Shown: piece after piece, positions 44,390 through 53,353 of the stretch
Layout of the letters: each line of letters opens with the position of its first letter
How positions within the stretch are numbered: the stretch's first letter is position 1
Assembly: GCA_020635115.1 (NCBI GenBank)
Contig: JACKAK010000008.1
Coordinates: forward strand, 170,354 to 234,353
DNA length: 64,000 nucleotides
Direction of reading: 5' to 3'
Origin: Halobacteriovoraceae bacterium
GTDB taxonomy: Bacteria; Bdellovibrionota; Bacteriovoracia; Bacteriovoracales; Bacteriovoracaceae
Program-made: the position numbers and the translations under genes
Notes under the pieces: model-generated
Told to the model about the DNA's origin: nothing
Databases searched by the model: none
Seen by the model: the letters and a program-made list of their open reading frames with translations, nothing else

Positions 44390-45129
44390 TGAGCTGGAAA
44401 GAGACACTGGATTTATTAGAGCAAGGAAAACTAAGGGCCGCTTCTAAAGTCAATGGAATTTGGCAGGCCAACCCTGAAATAAAAAAAGAAATCTTAGAAG
44501 CATTTAAGGCCGGCGAATTAGTCGCAAAGGATGGTTTTGTAGATAAACACAATATTTTTCCACAAGAATTTAGTGTTGATCGAGGCATAAGACTCGTACC
44601 AGGTGGTTCTTCTGTTCGTAGAGGTTCATATATTGCTAATGGTGTTGTCATCATGCCTCCGGCCTATGTCAATATTGGAGCTTATGTAGATTCTGGTACC
44701 ATGATTGACAGTCATGCACTTGTAGGGTCATGTGCACAAATTGGAAAGAATGTTCATCTCTCAGCTGGAGTTCAAATTGGTGGAGTATTAGAGCCAATTG
44801 GACTTGCACCTGTTGTCATCGAAGACGATGTTTTTGTTGGTGCTGGTTCTGTTATTGTTGAAGGGATTCAAGTTTTAAAAGGAGCGGTCATTGCTCCTGG
44901 TGTTATTCTTTCAAAGGCCATCCCCGTCTATGATTGCGTGAAAGAAAAAATGCTTGAAAGAGGAAGTGCAATACCTGAGGGTGCTGTTGTGGTGCCAGGA
45001 ACGCGTCCACTTAATAAGCAACTTGCTTGGGGTAATGAACAAGGTCTTGCACTCAATTGCGCTATCATTATCAAATATAGAGATGATAAAAGTGATCAAA
45101 GCCTCGAGCTTGAACAATACTTAAGATAA
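44389..45129 (+). CDS. dapD: Tetrahydrodipicolinate N-succinyltransferase
   Basis: I start at ATG 44389 (MSWKETLDLL), which overlaps the dapA stop and is preceded by AAGGGG; the in-frame start at 44362 would overlap dapA by 28 bases. The central left-handed beta-helix of hexapeptide repeats (YVNIGAYVDSGTMID, then GVQIGGVLEPIG) is the DapD fold. It transfers succinyl from succinyl-CoA, so this organism uses the succinylase route to DAP. Length is 246 residues. Confidence 0.95.
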   Translation: MSWKETLDLLEQGKLRAASKVNGIWQANPEIKKEILEAFKAGELVAKDGFVDKHNIFPQEFSVDRGIRLVPGGSSVRRGSYIANGVVIMPPAYVNIGAYVDSGTMIDSHALVGSCAQIGKNVHLSAGVQIGGVLEPIGLAPVVIEDDVFVGAGSVIVEGIQVLKGAVIAPGVILSKAIPVYDCVKEKMLERGSAIPEGAVVVPGTRPLNKQLAWGNEQGLALNCAIIIKYRDDKSDQSLELEQYLR

Positions 45130-46322
45130 TGACAGATCAATTATTTATAAATAAACAGGACTCCCCTTTCTTCTTCTATGACATTGATGCCCTACAAAGT
45201 CACCTTCACTCTATAAATCAATTGAGTGGAGAAAAAATTCGTCTTTTTTATGCGACAAAAGCAAATCCACTTCTCGATGTTTTGCGTACAGTACATTCAT
45301 GTGGACTAGGCATAGACGTCGCATCAAATGGGGAACTTTCTCAAGCAATTAAAGCAGGTTTTAAGGGTGATCAAATTATTGCGACTGGCCCTTCAAAATC
45401 TAAAAAATATCTTCAAACGCTTATTGAAAATAACATAAGTACGCTCGTACTTGAAAGCCCTAATCAAGCACTATGGGCCAATGAAATCGCTTTAGAAAAA
45501 AACATCACCATTGATTGTCTTCTAAGAGTTCAACTTGAATGGGAAAAAGGTAGCTCTGTACTTGGTGGAAATGAGATCACTCCCTTTGGGCTAGGTAAAA
45601 ATGATTGGAATTATTCTGAATTAAAAAACTACAAAAATTTAAATATTTTAGGCCTTCATATCTTTCAGTGGGGCAATCTTACAAGTACTGAAAAAATTTG
45701 TGAAATTTGGAATCAAATTATTGAAACCGTTTGCGAGATAAGTAAATTTTTAGAAATAAAAAAACCAATTCTTGATCTCGGAGGTGGTTTGGGCCTAGAT
45801 TATGGACAAACAGACATTACAGCTGCAATGAAAGCAATTGATATAGATGTACTATTTAAATTTTTGAACAGTAAAATTGTTGAAAAGAATTTTACTGAAA
45901 TTTGGCTCGAATTAGGACGTTTTGCTGTGGGAGCTTTTGGGTATTATTTTCATAGAATCATTGATAAGAAAATGAATCGTGGCGTAAATCAACTTATATG
46001 TGAATCTGGTATTAATCATTTAATTCGCCCAACTCTAACAAACTGCCCCTTTCCTGCTGTCGTAGTCGGTAAAAATAAGGATTCTGTTGAATACAACGTA
46101 TATGGGCCATTATGTACAGCTCTGGATAAATTGGGCACTTATAAGTTCCCAAAAAATACTGAAATTGGAGACTGGATCCAGTACTTTCTAGTAGGTGCGT
46201 ATGGAATGACTGAAAGTATGCCTTATTTTTTATGTCATGACTTACCTGCAGAGTTTATCAAGAAAAATGGCCAGATTTCATGTGTACGTCAATCTAGCCC
46301 ACCTCAAACATGGATGAAATAA
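45129..46322 (+). CDS. lysA: Diaminopimelate decarboxylase-like protein
   Basis: It is an alanine-racemase-fold PLP decarboxylase. YATKANP holds the PLP-Lys; GIDVASNGEL, LDLGGGLGLDYG and YNVYGPLC are typical. At the usual HxHxGSQ block it has GLHIFQWGN, closer to other fold-III decarboxylases, so substrate preference should be tested. In the operon it is the best candidate for the last lysine step, meso-DAP to lysine. The start overlaps the dapD stop (TAATG). Confidence 0.82.
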   Translation: MTDQLFINKQDSPFFFYDIDALQSHLHSINQLSGEKIRLFYATKANPLLDVLRTVHSCGLGIDVASNGELSQAIKAGFKGDQIIATGPSKSKKYLQTLIENNISTLVLESPNQALWANEIALEKNITIDCLLRVQLEWEKGSSVLGGNEITPFGLGKNDWNYSELKNYKNLNILGLHIFQWGNLTSTEKICEIWNQIIETVCEISKFLEIKKPILDLGGGLGLDYGQTDITAAMKAIDIDVLFKFLNSKIVEKNFTEIWLELGRFAVGAFGYYFHRIIDKKMNRGVNQLICESGINHLIRPTLTNCPFPAVVVGKNKDSVEYNVYGPLCTALDKLGTYKFPKNTEIGDWIQYFLVGAYGMTESMPYFLCHDLPAEFIKKNGQISCVRQSSPPQTWMK

Positions 46323-47371
46323 TGAGTATGTTAACTTTTGAAAAAGTTGTTGTAAAAACCTTGCCTTCCGGTGATCAAATTACAATTAAAAAATACCATT
46401 TAAAAGGTACTCAAAACGGCCCACACTGTTATATACAAGCTGGTATCCATGGAGCAGAACTTCAAGGGAGTGCTGTAATATCTTCCCTCATTGAAAAATT
46501 GAGAAATAGTCAAAACCTCTGTGGATCAATTACATTTATTCCAAATGCTAATCCGATGGCCATCAACAATAAGTTCATTGGTCAAACATTTGGTCGAATC
46601 AACCCTGTAACTGGAGTCAATTGGAATAGATCCTATTTTAACGTCGAAGTAGAAAATTATGATCTTGATGATCATAAATTCAAAGAGGCCCTTTTAACAA
46701 AAATCACTCAATGCGGTGATGAGTTTAATGAAGATGGCAAACTCCATAAAATCCTTCAATCAGAGGCCCATAAGGCAGATATTGTCCTGGATTTACATAC
46801 AGGCCCAAAGGCCTGTGAATATATTTACTCACAGTCCTCACTTCTTGAAGATGCAAAGTATTTTAGATTTCCTTATCTTATTTTAATTCCTCCTGTTTTT
46901 GCTGGGGCCCTCGATGAAGCGAGCTTTTGCCCTTGGCACAAACGTGAAACCCTTACTGGAAGGAAAAATAATTTTTCTTCTTACACCATTGAATTAGGAA
47001 GTGAGGAGACTATCAATTTTGATATGGCCAATAAGCAATCTGAGAATATTATTAATTTCCTGGCCCACAAAGGCATGATTTTAAACACTAATGCTTCGAT
47101 CTCTGGCCCTCAACTTTACAGTGAATTAAGCAATTTTGAGACCCTTTATTCACCTCAGACAGGACTTTTTGAATTCAATGTGCAACCCGGACTAATCGTT
47201 GAAAAAGGCGATAAATTGGGAGTTTTTCTAAGTTTCACTAACGAACAAGGCCCATTAAAGAAGGAGTACTGCGCCAACCAAAAATTGGCGATAATAAACC
47301 ACCATCAGACATCGAATGTATCTGAGGGTATAGAGCTGTTTCAAATCCTCAAACTTCTTAAAGAGTGTTAA
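46322..47371 (+). CDS. AstE/aspartoacylase-family zinc hydrolase, possible desuccinylase
   Basis: I start at ATG 46322, overlapping the lysA stop (TAATG); an in-frame ATG at 46310 is also possible. The M14-like fold is shown by GIHGAE (H43, E46) and DLHTG (H159) as zinc ligands, and by IELGSEE as a likely catalytic Glu. Family members cleave N-succinylglutamate (AstE) or N-acetylaspartate. Being last in a lysine operon with dapD but without dapE, it is a candidate N-succinyl-LL-DAP desuccinylase. That role is inference. Confidence 0.8.
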   Translation: MSMLTFEKVVVKTLPSGDQITIKKYHLKGTQNGPHCYIQAGIHGAELQGSAVISSLIEKLRNSQNLCGSITFIPNANPMAINNKFIGQTFGRINPVTGVNWNRSYFNVEVENYDLDDHKFKEALLTKITQCGDEFNEDGKLHKILQSEAHKADIVLDLHTGPKACEYIYSQSSLLEDAKYFRFPYLILIPPVFAGALDEASFCPWHKRETLTGRKNNFSSYTIELGSEETINFDMANKQSENIINFLAHKGMILNTNASISGPQLYSELSNFETLYSPQTGLFEFNVQPGLIVEKGDKLGVFLSFTNEQGPLKKEYCANQKLAIINHHQTSNVSEGIELFQILKLLKEC

Positions 47372-47759
47372 TACTTTTTTCGATTTCATTTTCAAGTTTT
47401 TTCATCCCTATTGGTTTATGAAAGATTTTGTAATCTTCTTCAAAAATATCCTCAGTAGAATCAGCTGTTATAAAAATAAACGGAATGTCTACCCCACTTT
47501 TTCTAAGGCATTTTCTCAAATGGAGCCCATCAATATTAGGCATATGTAAATCGCACAGCACCAGGTCCGGTTGAATATTCTGTCTTCTTAGATCACTTAG
47601 TGCCTTCATGGGAGAACTATATTTTAGAAAATTTAGATGGTATCTCTTTGATAAGGTTCTTTCGATTAAATTAAGAAAATCAGTATCATCGTCAATTAAT
47701 ATAACGACTGGTGCATCTTCTTGTTCACTTTTACTTTTAAAAAAATTGAAAAGTTTCAT
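47358..47759 (-). CDS. Single-domain response regulator
   Basis: The receiver has an acidic pocket (LIDDDTDFL), phospho-acceptor Asp in LCDLHMPNIDG, and the conserved Lys in HKPIG. It is complete and should be phosphorylatable. There is no output domain. It begins two bases after the other receiver gene, so they are co-transcribed. The 3' end overlaps the AstE-like gene by 14 bases, tail to tail. Confidence 0.88.
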   Translation of the reverse strand: MKLFNFFKSKSEQEDAPVVILIDDDTDFLNLIERTLSKRYHLNFLKYSSPMKALSDLRRQNIQPDLVLCDLHMPNIDGLHLRKCLRKSGVDIPFIFITADSTEDIFEEDYKIFHKPIGMKKLENEIEKSINTL

Positions 47760-47761
47760 AA

Positions 47762-48250
47762 TTAAGCAACTTCCTTCAAGTTCTTTTTGCCTTGTATTGT
47801 TTCTCTAATTGCGTGAACTAATTCTTTACGAGAAAATGGTTTTTGTAAAAAAACACAATTATCAATTTTTAAAACATTCATTTCGGTTACTTTTTGTCGA
47901 TCGGAAGAGATAAAAATAAATGGAATATCTCTATTTTTAAGATAACGAATATAATCCCCTAGTCTATATCCACTCAGGGCCTCTAAGTTGACGTCGATTA
48001 TACCAACCTCAATTTCGTGATTATTTATTTCTTCAAGTGTTTCAAGTTCATTTCTGCATCCCAAAGTTTGGTAATCGGGCATACATTCTAACTGTTTTTT
48101 AATAAGGTTAAGCATATCATCATCGTCATCGACAATTAGTATTTTTTCAAGATCAGCGGGATTGAACTGAGATAAAGTTTCATCCTCGAGCATTCCAGGT
48201 CCATGCTCCTTTTTCCCTAGATATTTTTCGATGATGTTTCTTAGCTCCAT
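47762..48250 (-). CDS. Response regulator with an N-terminal extension
   Basis: About 35 residues precede a receiver with an Asp-rich acidic pocket (ILIVDDDDDML), phospho-acceptor in IIDVNLEALSG, and Lys in LQKPFS. No output domain follows. The extension (MELRNIIEKYLGKKEH) may bind a partner. The gene leads a two-gene receiver operon. No kinase is adjacent. Bases 48251-48491 hold no other feature. Confidence 0.88.
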   Translation of the reverse strand: MELRNIIEKYLGKKEHGPGMLEDETLSQFNPADLEKILIVDDDDDMLNLIKKQLECMPDYQTLGCRNELETLEEINNHEIEVGIIDVNLEALSGYRLGDYIRYLKNRDIPFIFISSDRQKVTEMNVLKIDNCVFLQKPFSRKELVHAIRETIQGKKNLKEVA

Positions 48251-48491
48251 ACACTTTCTATCCTTGTCCAGTTCGTTTCCTCTAGGCTAAATGAACTTAG
48301 ATTAAAAAAGGTGAAGAAATCTTGATAAAATTATTAACAGGGCCTAATAAATATATTAATTCAATATGTTACTGCCTTTCTTTAAAGTTTTATTATTCTC
48401 ATTGACCGATTTTTATTTCATAGAAATGCAATAAATTCTAATCTTTTAGTGATTTTGTGATCTTTTCTTTTATTTCTATTTGTGAATTTTT

Positions 48492-49256
48492 TTAACCGAC
48501 GAGGCCAAATCTCTTCTGGTTCAAAGTGAAACAATAGCCTATGCCATGAACAGTTTTGATGTGATAGATGCTTTTTTTAATTTTCTTTCTAAGTTTACTT
48601 ATGTGTTGATCAATCGTTCTATAAGTAATATTGAAATCATTTTCCCAAATTTGATTAAGAATATCTTCTCGAGTCAGAACATTATCCATATTTTTAACAA
48701 GTAACCAAAGAAGTTTAATTTCTTTCATTGTTAATTCTATAGTTTCAACATTTCCCTCTTCACCTTTGAAGCTTACTTGAAACCTATCCATATCAATGAC
48801 AAGGTCTTCCAATGAAATTTTTGTTTCGACTCCTGAATATGTAGAAATGTCTCTAAAAATGGTTTTAATTCTCATCATAAGTTCCATCGTATCAAAGGGT
48901 TTTGTTAGATAGTCTGAAACACCATTTTCAAAGGCCAAAACTTTATTACTGGTTTGGGCATTTTTAGTTAACATGATAATTGGAATTTTGCTTAAATCGG
49001 CAGAACTTTTAATATCGCGCCCGAGATGTGTGCCCATGCCATCGGGTAAATGATTATCTAGTACGATTAAATCCATCTTTTTTTTCTTGAGAAAAGGTAT
49101 CACTTCACTACAACTCATGACATGATAAAACTCATAATCATTTCCTAATTTCTCTCTTATAAGAGCAAAGATTTCGTGATCATCGTCAACTACTAAGACT
49201 TGTTTTTTACCCATAGTACACTTTCCATTAGGCCTGTTTTTACACTTGTCGGTCAT
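48492..49256 (-). CDS. OmpR-family transcriptional response regulator
   Basis: It has a receiver (VLVVDDDHEIF, LDNHLPDGMG with the acceptor Asp, and TKPFDTMEL) and a C-terminal winged helix (ELTMKEIKLLWLLVKN, then YRTIDQHISKLRKK and HIKTVHGIGYCF). The N-terminus has a short Cys-containing extension before the receiver; Met15 is an alternative start. It binds DNA as a dimer after phosphorylation. There is no partner kinase beside it, so its regulon is unknown. Confidence 0.92.
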   Translation of the reverse strand: MTDKCKNRPNGKCTMGKKQVLVVDDDHEIFALIREKLGNDYEFYHVMSCSEVIPFLKKKKMDLIVLDNHLPDGMGTHLGRDIKSSADLSKIPIIMLTKNAQTSNKVLAFENGVSDYLTKPFDTMELMMRIKTIFRDISTYSGVETKISLEDLVIDMDRFQVSFKGEEGNVETIELTMKEIKLLWLLVKNMDNVLTREDILNQIWENDFNITYRTIDQHISKLRKKIKKSIYHIKTVHGIGYCFTLNQKRFGLVG

Positions 49257-49723
49257 TTTTGATGATAACTTGAATTGTCAATTATATTAATAGCTTAGAA
49301 CCATGTAATAAGCGCAGTTAATAGGCGATTTTGGCAAATTGCATATACGCATATCTATGTTCGCAAATTCTAAATTTTAGTTACCCACTCACAAATGATG
49401 CAAATAATATGTAAGAAATTTTCTTGATTTTTTTATTTTGAAGCAGTGAAAAAAATGAGCAATTATCGTAGTTTGCTTTTTTTTCTAAATTGCAAGAAAA
49501 AAAATCCTACATTTTTTTCGGAGTGCTTGCAGGAGAAACAAATTTTTAAAAAATTTTACTATTCTAAATCACCAAGGTTTGTTAGCCTTTTGTCAGTAGA
49601 AACTAACGCAAAAATTCTAGCAGTTATTTAAATTAATTGAAAAATGACCAGGAAGGTCCAGCACATACACACACTACTAAAGGGTTTTCTCTTTGGTTGC
49701 TTATTTATTTGAGGAGGCATTCT
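49257..49723. other. Upstream region of nrdB; no gene
   Basis: This stretch is AT-rich with one weak plus-strand frame (49446-49631, 61 codons) that has no motif or ribosome site. I see no clear NrdR box. GAGGAGG at 49711-49717 serves the nrdB GTG. Promoter elements cannot be assigned with confidence. Confidence 0.4.
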
Positions 49724-50695
49724 GTGGACGCAATTATTGCACCCAATGAAGATCGTTTTGTTTTATTTCCAATTGAATATCATAAAATTTGGGAAATGTA
49801 TAAAAGCCACATGGCCGTATTTTGGACTGCTGAAGAAATTGATCTCGAACCAGATCTTAAAGATTGGGATAAACTAAACCCTGATGAAAAACATTTCATC
49901 ACACATGTTCTTGCGTTTTTTGCTGCAAGTGACGGAATTGTTAATGAAAATTTAGCTCAAAGATTTTATAACGACGTTCAAATTCCAGAAGCACGTTGTT
50001 TTTATGGTTTTCAAATTGCGATGGAAAATATCCACAGCGAAACATATAGCTTGCTTATCGATACTTATGTGAAGGATCCAAAAGAAAAAGATAAATTATT
50101 TCATGCAGTAGAAAATCTCGATTGTGTTGCTAAAAAAGCTAAATGGGCACTCAATTGGATTAGCTCAAAAGCATCATTTGCAGAAAGATTGATCGCTTTT
50201 GCTGCAATAGAGGGGATCTTCTTTTCAGGAAGTTTTTGCGCTATCTTCTGGTTAAAAAAGCGTGGTCTAATGCCTGGATTATGTACGTCCAATGAATTTA
50301 TAAGTCGAGATGAAGGCCTCCACTGCGAATTTGCATGTTTACTACATGATTTATTGCAACCAGAAAATCAGTTATCTAATGAAACGATACAACAAATTAT
50401 TACAGAAGCTGTTGCAATTGAGACAGAGTTTATCACAGAGGCCCTTCCTGTTTCGTTAATTGGAATGAATTCAAAACTTATGATCCAATATATCCAATTT
50501 GTGGCCGATCATTGGATAAGCCGATTGGGAGCTCCTAGAGTTTACAATGTTGATAATCCGTTTGACTGGATGGAGCTAATCTCTCTTGAAGGTAAAACTA
50601 ACTTTTTTGAAAAAAGAGTCTCCGAATATCAAAGACCAAATGTCTTGGGAGGAGATGAAGGTTCACATAAATTTACATTAGATGCTGACTTCTAG
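49724..50695 (+). CDS. nrdB: Ribonucleotide reductase class Ia small subunit
   Basis: I start at GTG 49724, six bases after GAGGAGG; the TTG at 49637 would add 29 unrelated residues. The iron ligands are visible in WTAEEIDL, in MENIHSE with the following E/H sites, and in DEGLHCE. NIHSETYSLL holds the radical-site Tyr. There are 323 residues in the eukaryote-like R2 style. It supplies the tyrosyl radical to NrdA for deoxynucleotide synthesis. Confidence 0.95.
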   Translation: MDAIIAPNEDRFVLFPIEYHKIWEMYKSHMAVFWTAEEIDLEPDLKDWDKLNPDEKHFITHVLAFFAASDGIVNENLAQRFYNDVQIPEARCFYGFQIAMENIHSETYSLLIDTYVKDPKEKDKLFHAVENLDCVAKKAKWALNWISSKASFAERLIAFAAIEGIFFSGSFCAIFWLKKRGLMPGLCTSNEFISRDEGLHCEFACLLHDLLQPENQLSNETIQQIITEAVAIETEFITEALPVSLIGMNSKLMIQYIQFVADHWISRLGAPRVYNVDNPFDWMELISLEGKTNFFEKRVSEYQRPNVLGGDEGSHKFTLDADF

Positions 50696-50747
50696 AAATC
50701 AGTAGGATGACTAGATTGTTTTGAGAAATAGATAAGAGGAGAAAAAC

Positions 50748-53117
50748 ATGTACGTATACACAAGAAGTGGTGATAAAGAGCCCATCAAATTTGACAAAAT
50801 CACTCAAAGGATTGAAGGGCTTTGTTTTGACTTGGATCGTGATCACGTTGACCCATCGGCCATCGCTCAAAAAGTGATTGAAGGGATCTATGATGGGATT
50901 TCAACGAAGGAACTCGATCAACTAGCGGCCGAAACAGCTGCGTATCTATCAACACAACATCCAGATTATTCAACTCTCGCAGGTAGAATTGCTGTTTCAA
51001 ATTTACACAAAGAAACCAAGGGCTGTTTTTCTGAAAACATTAAACAAATGTATCAATTTGTTAATCCCAAAACAGGTGAACACGCACCGCTCGTATCAAA
51101 AATTATTCATGATCTTGTCTGCGAACACGCTGAAATTCTAGATAAAACGGTTGATGACACTCGAGATTTTAATTATGACTATTTTGGGTTTAAAACATTA
51201 GAAAAATCTTACCTCCTTAAAATGGAAGGTAAAATTGTTGAACGTCCTGGACAAATGTTGATGAGAGTCTCTCTGGGCATCCATGATAATAATATTGACG
51301 AGGCCATTAAAACATACCACCTCATGAGCGAAAAATGGTTCACGCACGCAACTCCAACGCTTTTTAATGCAGGAACAAATAAACCACAATTATCATCTTG
51401 TTTCTTATTAACAATGCAAGAAGATAGTATCGCTGGTATTTATGATACTCTTAAACAAACTGCACTCATTTCACAATCTGCTGGAGGCATTGGACTTAGT
51501 ATCCACAATGTTCGAGCAAAAGGTAGCTTCATAAAAGGCACCAACGGAATGTCTAATGGAATTGTTCCTATGCTCAAAGTTTTTAACGATACCGCAAGAT
51601 ATGTTGATCAAGGTGGAGGGAAGCGCAAAGGCTCCTTTGCAATTTACCTAGAACCATGGCATGCGGATATTCAAGATTTTCTTGAAATGAAAAAAAACAC
51701 TGGTAAAGATGAGCTTAGATCTAGAGATCTCTTTTACGCTTTATGGATTCCAGATCTTTTTATGAAAAGAGTTGAAGAAGACGGTCAGTGGTCTCTTTTT
51801 TGCCCTCACCAATGCCCCGGTATGGCCGAAACATATGGGGCCGAGTTTGAAAAACTCTACACACGTTATGAACAAGAAGGTAAAGCTCTCAAAACTATCA
51901 AAGCACAAGATCTTTGGTTTCAAATACTAGAATCACAAATTGAAACTGGTTCTCCTTACATGCTCTATAAAGATTCTGTAAATGAGAAATCGAACCAAAA
52001 AAATCTTGGAACGATAAAATCAAGTAATCTCTGTACAGAGATCATGGAATACACAGCTCCAGATGAAGTTGCTGTATGCAATCTTGCTTCAGTTGCACTC
52101 CCCATGTTTGTTGATTTGGATAAAAATGTTTATGATCATCACAAACTTTATGAAGTCATTTATCAAATGACAGTAAATCTCAACAGAATCATCGATATCA
52201 ATTACTACCCGGTACCAGAGGCAAAAAAATCAAATTTAAGACATCGTCCCATTGGACTTGGGGTACAAGGTCTACAGGATGTCTTCTTTAGATTAAGGCT
52301 ACCCTTTGAAAGTGAGCAGGCCAAAATTCTTAATGAAGATATTTTTGAAACCATCTATTTTGCTGCAATGACAGCGTCAATGGATCTGGCCAAAGTTGAT
52401 GGCCCCTACGAAACCTATCATGGTTCACCAGTTTCTCAAGGTATCTTTCAATTTGATATGTGGAATACAAAACCTAGAAGTGGACGTTGGAACTGGACTA
52501 ACTTAAAGAAAGATATACTTAAACATGGTGTTAGAAATTCATTACTAGTTGCACCTATGCCAACTGCTTCTACATCTCAAATTCTAGGCAATACTGAGTG
52601 TTTCGAGCCCATCACTTCTAATATCTATGTCAGACGAGTCTTATCTGGTGAATTTGCTGTCGTCAATAAGTACTTGGTTAAAGATCTCATTGATTGTGGA
52701 CTTTGGGACGATACTCTACGCAATGAAATCATAGCAAACAACGGCTCTATCCAATCAATAGAGCGTATTCCTGAAGATCTTAAATCTCTTTACAAAACCG
52801 TTTGGGAAATAAAACAACGCTCGATAATTGATCTCGCAAAAGTACGTGCACCTTATATTGATCAAGGGCAAAGTATGAATGTTCACATGCAAGATCCAAA
52901 TTTTGGAAAGCTTAGTTCAATGCATTTCTATGCTTGGAAGGCCGGACTCAAAACGGGCATGTATTATTTGAGAACTCGTGCCGCAGTTAACGCTGTTCAG
53001 TTTACAGTTAAGCAACAAAATCCCGAGGTTTCAAAAACAAAAGACTTAGAACAAGAAAGAGAGGCAATGCTTTGCTCTCTAGATAATCCTGATGAATGCG
53101 TGATGTGTGGTTCTTAA
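50748..53117 (+). CDS. nrdA: Ribonucleotide reductase class Ia large subunit
   Basis: The N-terminus has an ATP-cone (EPIKFDKITQRIEGL), the allosteric activity site. Catalytic and radical-transfer motifs follow (SSNLCTEIMEY, CNLASVALP, then MPTASTSQILGNTECFEP). The C-terminal CVMCGS holds the redox cysteine pair. At 789 residues it is full length. It reduces ribonucleoside diphosphates. GAGGAG precedes ATG 50748, and it lies 52 bases after nrdB. A strong terminator follows. Confidence 0.97.
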   Translation: MYVYTRSGDKEPIKFDKITQRIEGLCFDLDRDHVDPSAIAQKVIEGIYDGISTKELDQLAAETAAYLSTQHPDYSTLAGRIAVSNLHKETKGCFSENIKQMYQFVNPKTGEHAPLVSKIIHDLVCEHAEILDKTVDDTRDFNYDYFGFKTLEKSYLLKMEGKIVERPGQMLMRVSLGIHDNNIDEAIKTYHLMSEKWFTHATPTLFNAGTNKPQLSSCFLLTMQEDSIAGIYDTLKQTALISQSAGGIGLSIHNVRAKGSFIKGTNGMSNGIVPMLKVFNDTARYVDQGGGKRKGSFAIYLEPWHADIQDFLEMKKNTGKDELRSRDLFYALWIPDLFMKRVEEDGQWSLFCPHQCPGMAETYGAEFEKLYTRYEQEGKALKTIKAQDLWFQILESQIETGSPYMLYKDSVNEKSNQKNLGTIKSSNLCTEIMEYTAPDEVAVCNLASVALPMFVDLDKNVYDHHKLYEVIYQMTVNLNRIIDINYYPVPEAKKSNLRHRPIGLGVQGLQDVFFRLRLPFESEQAKILNEDIFETIYFAAMTASMDLAKVDGPYETYHGSPVSQGIFQFDMWNTKPRSGRWNWTNLKKDILKHGVRNSLLVAPMPTASTSQILGNTECFEPITSNIYVRRVLSGEFAVVNKYLVKDLIDCGLWDDTLRNEIIANNGSIQSIERIPEDLKSLYKTVWEIKQRSIIDLAKVRAPYIDQGQSMNVHMQDPNFGKLSSMHFYAWKAGLKTGMYYLRTRAAVNAVQFTVKQQNPEVSKTKDLEQEREAMLCSLDNPDECVMCGS

Positions 53118-53143
53118 GGATTAAGAACATCTCCTCTTCTTAT

Positions 53144-53168
53144 AAGGGCCCGTCTAGGGCCCTTTTTT
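53144..53168 (+). terminator. Intrinsic terminator after nrdA
   Basis: AAGGGCCC (53144-53151), loop GTCTA, GGGCCCTT (53157-53164) and a T6 tract. The stem is perfect. Confidence 0.93.
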
Positions 53169-53353
53169 GTTTTTGAGATGAAATTTTAAGACAAAACAAA
53201 ATATAATATATTTACAACTAAAAAAATTAGTCAATAAATTATTGAAAATAAAGATCTGTTTAGACTATCACCACTCGTAGAAAGTATTACACAAAGAGTA
53301 CACTTTATCGTCTTACTATGCTAGTTTGGGGCCCTAACTGATAGGGAGTAACT

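Noticed and set aside
49446..49631. 61-codon plus-strand ORF upstream of nrdB
   Set aside because: Its residue mix is that of random AT-rich DNA, and there is no ribosome site or motif.
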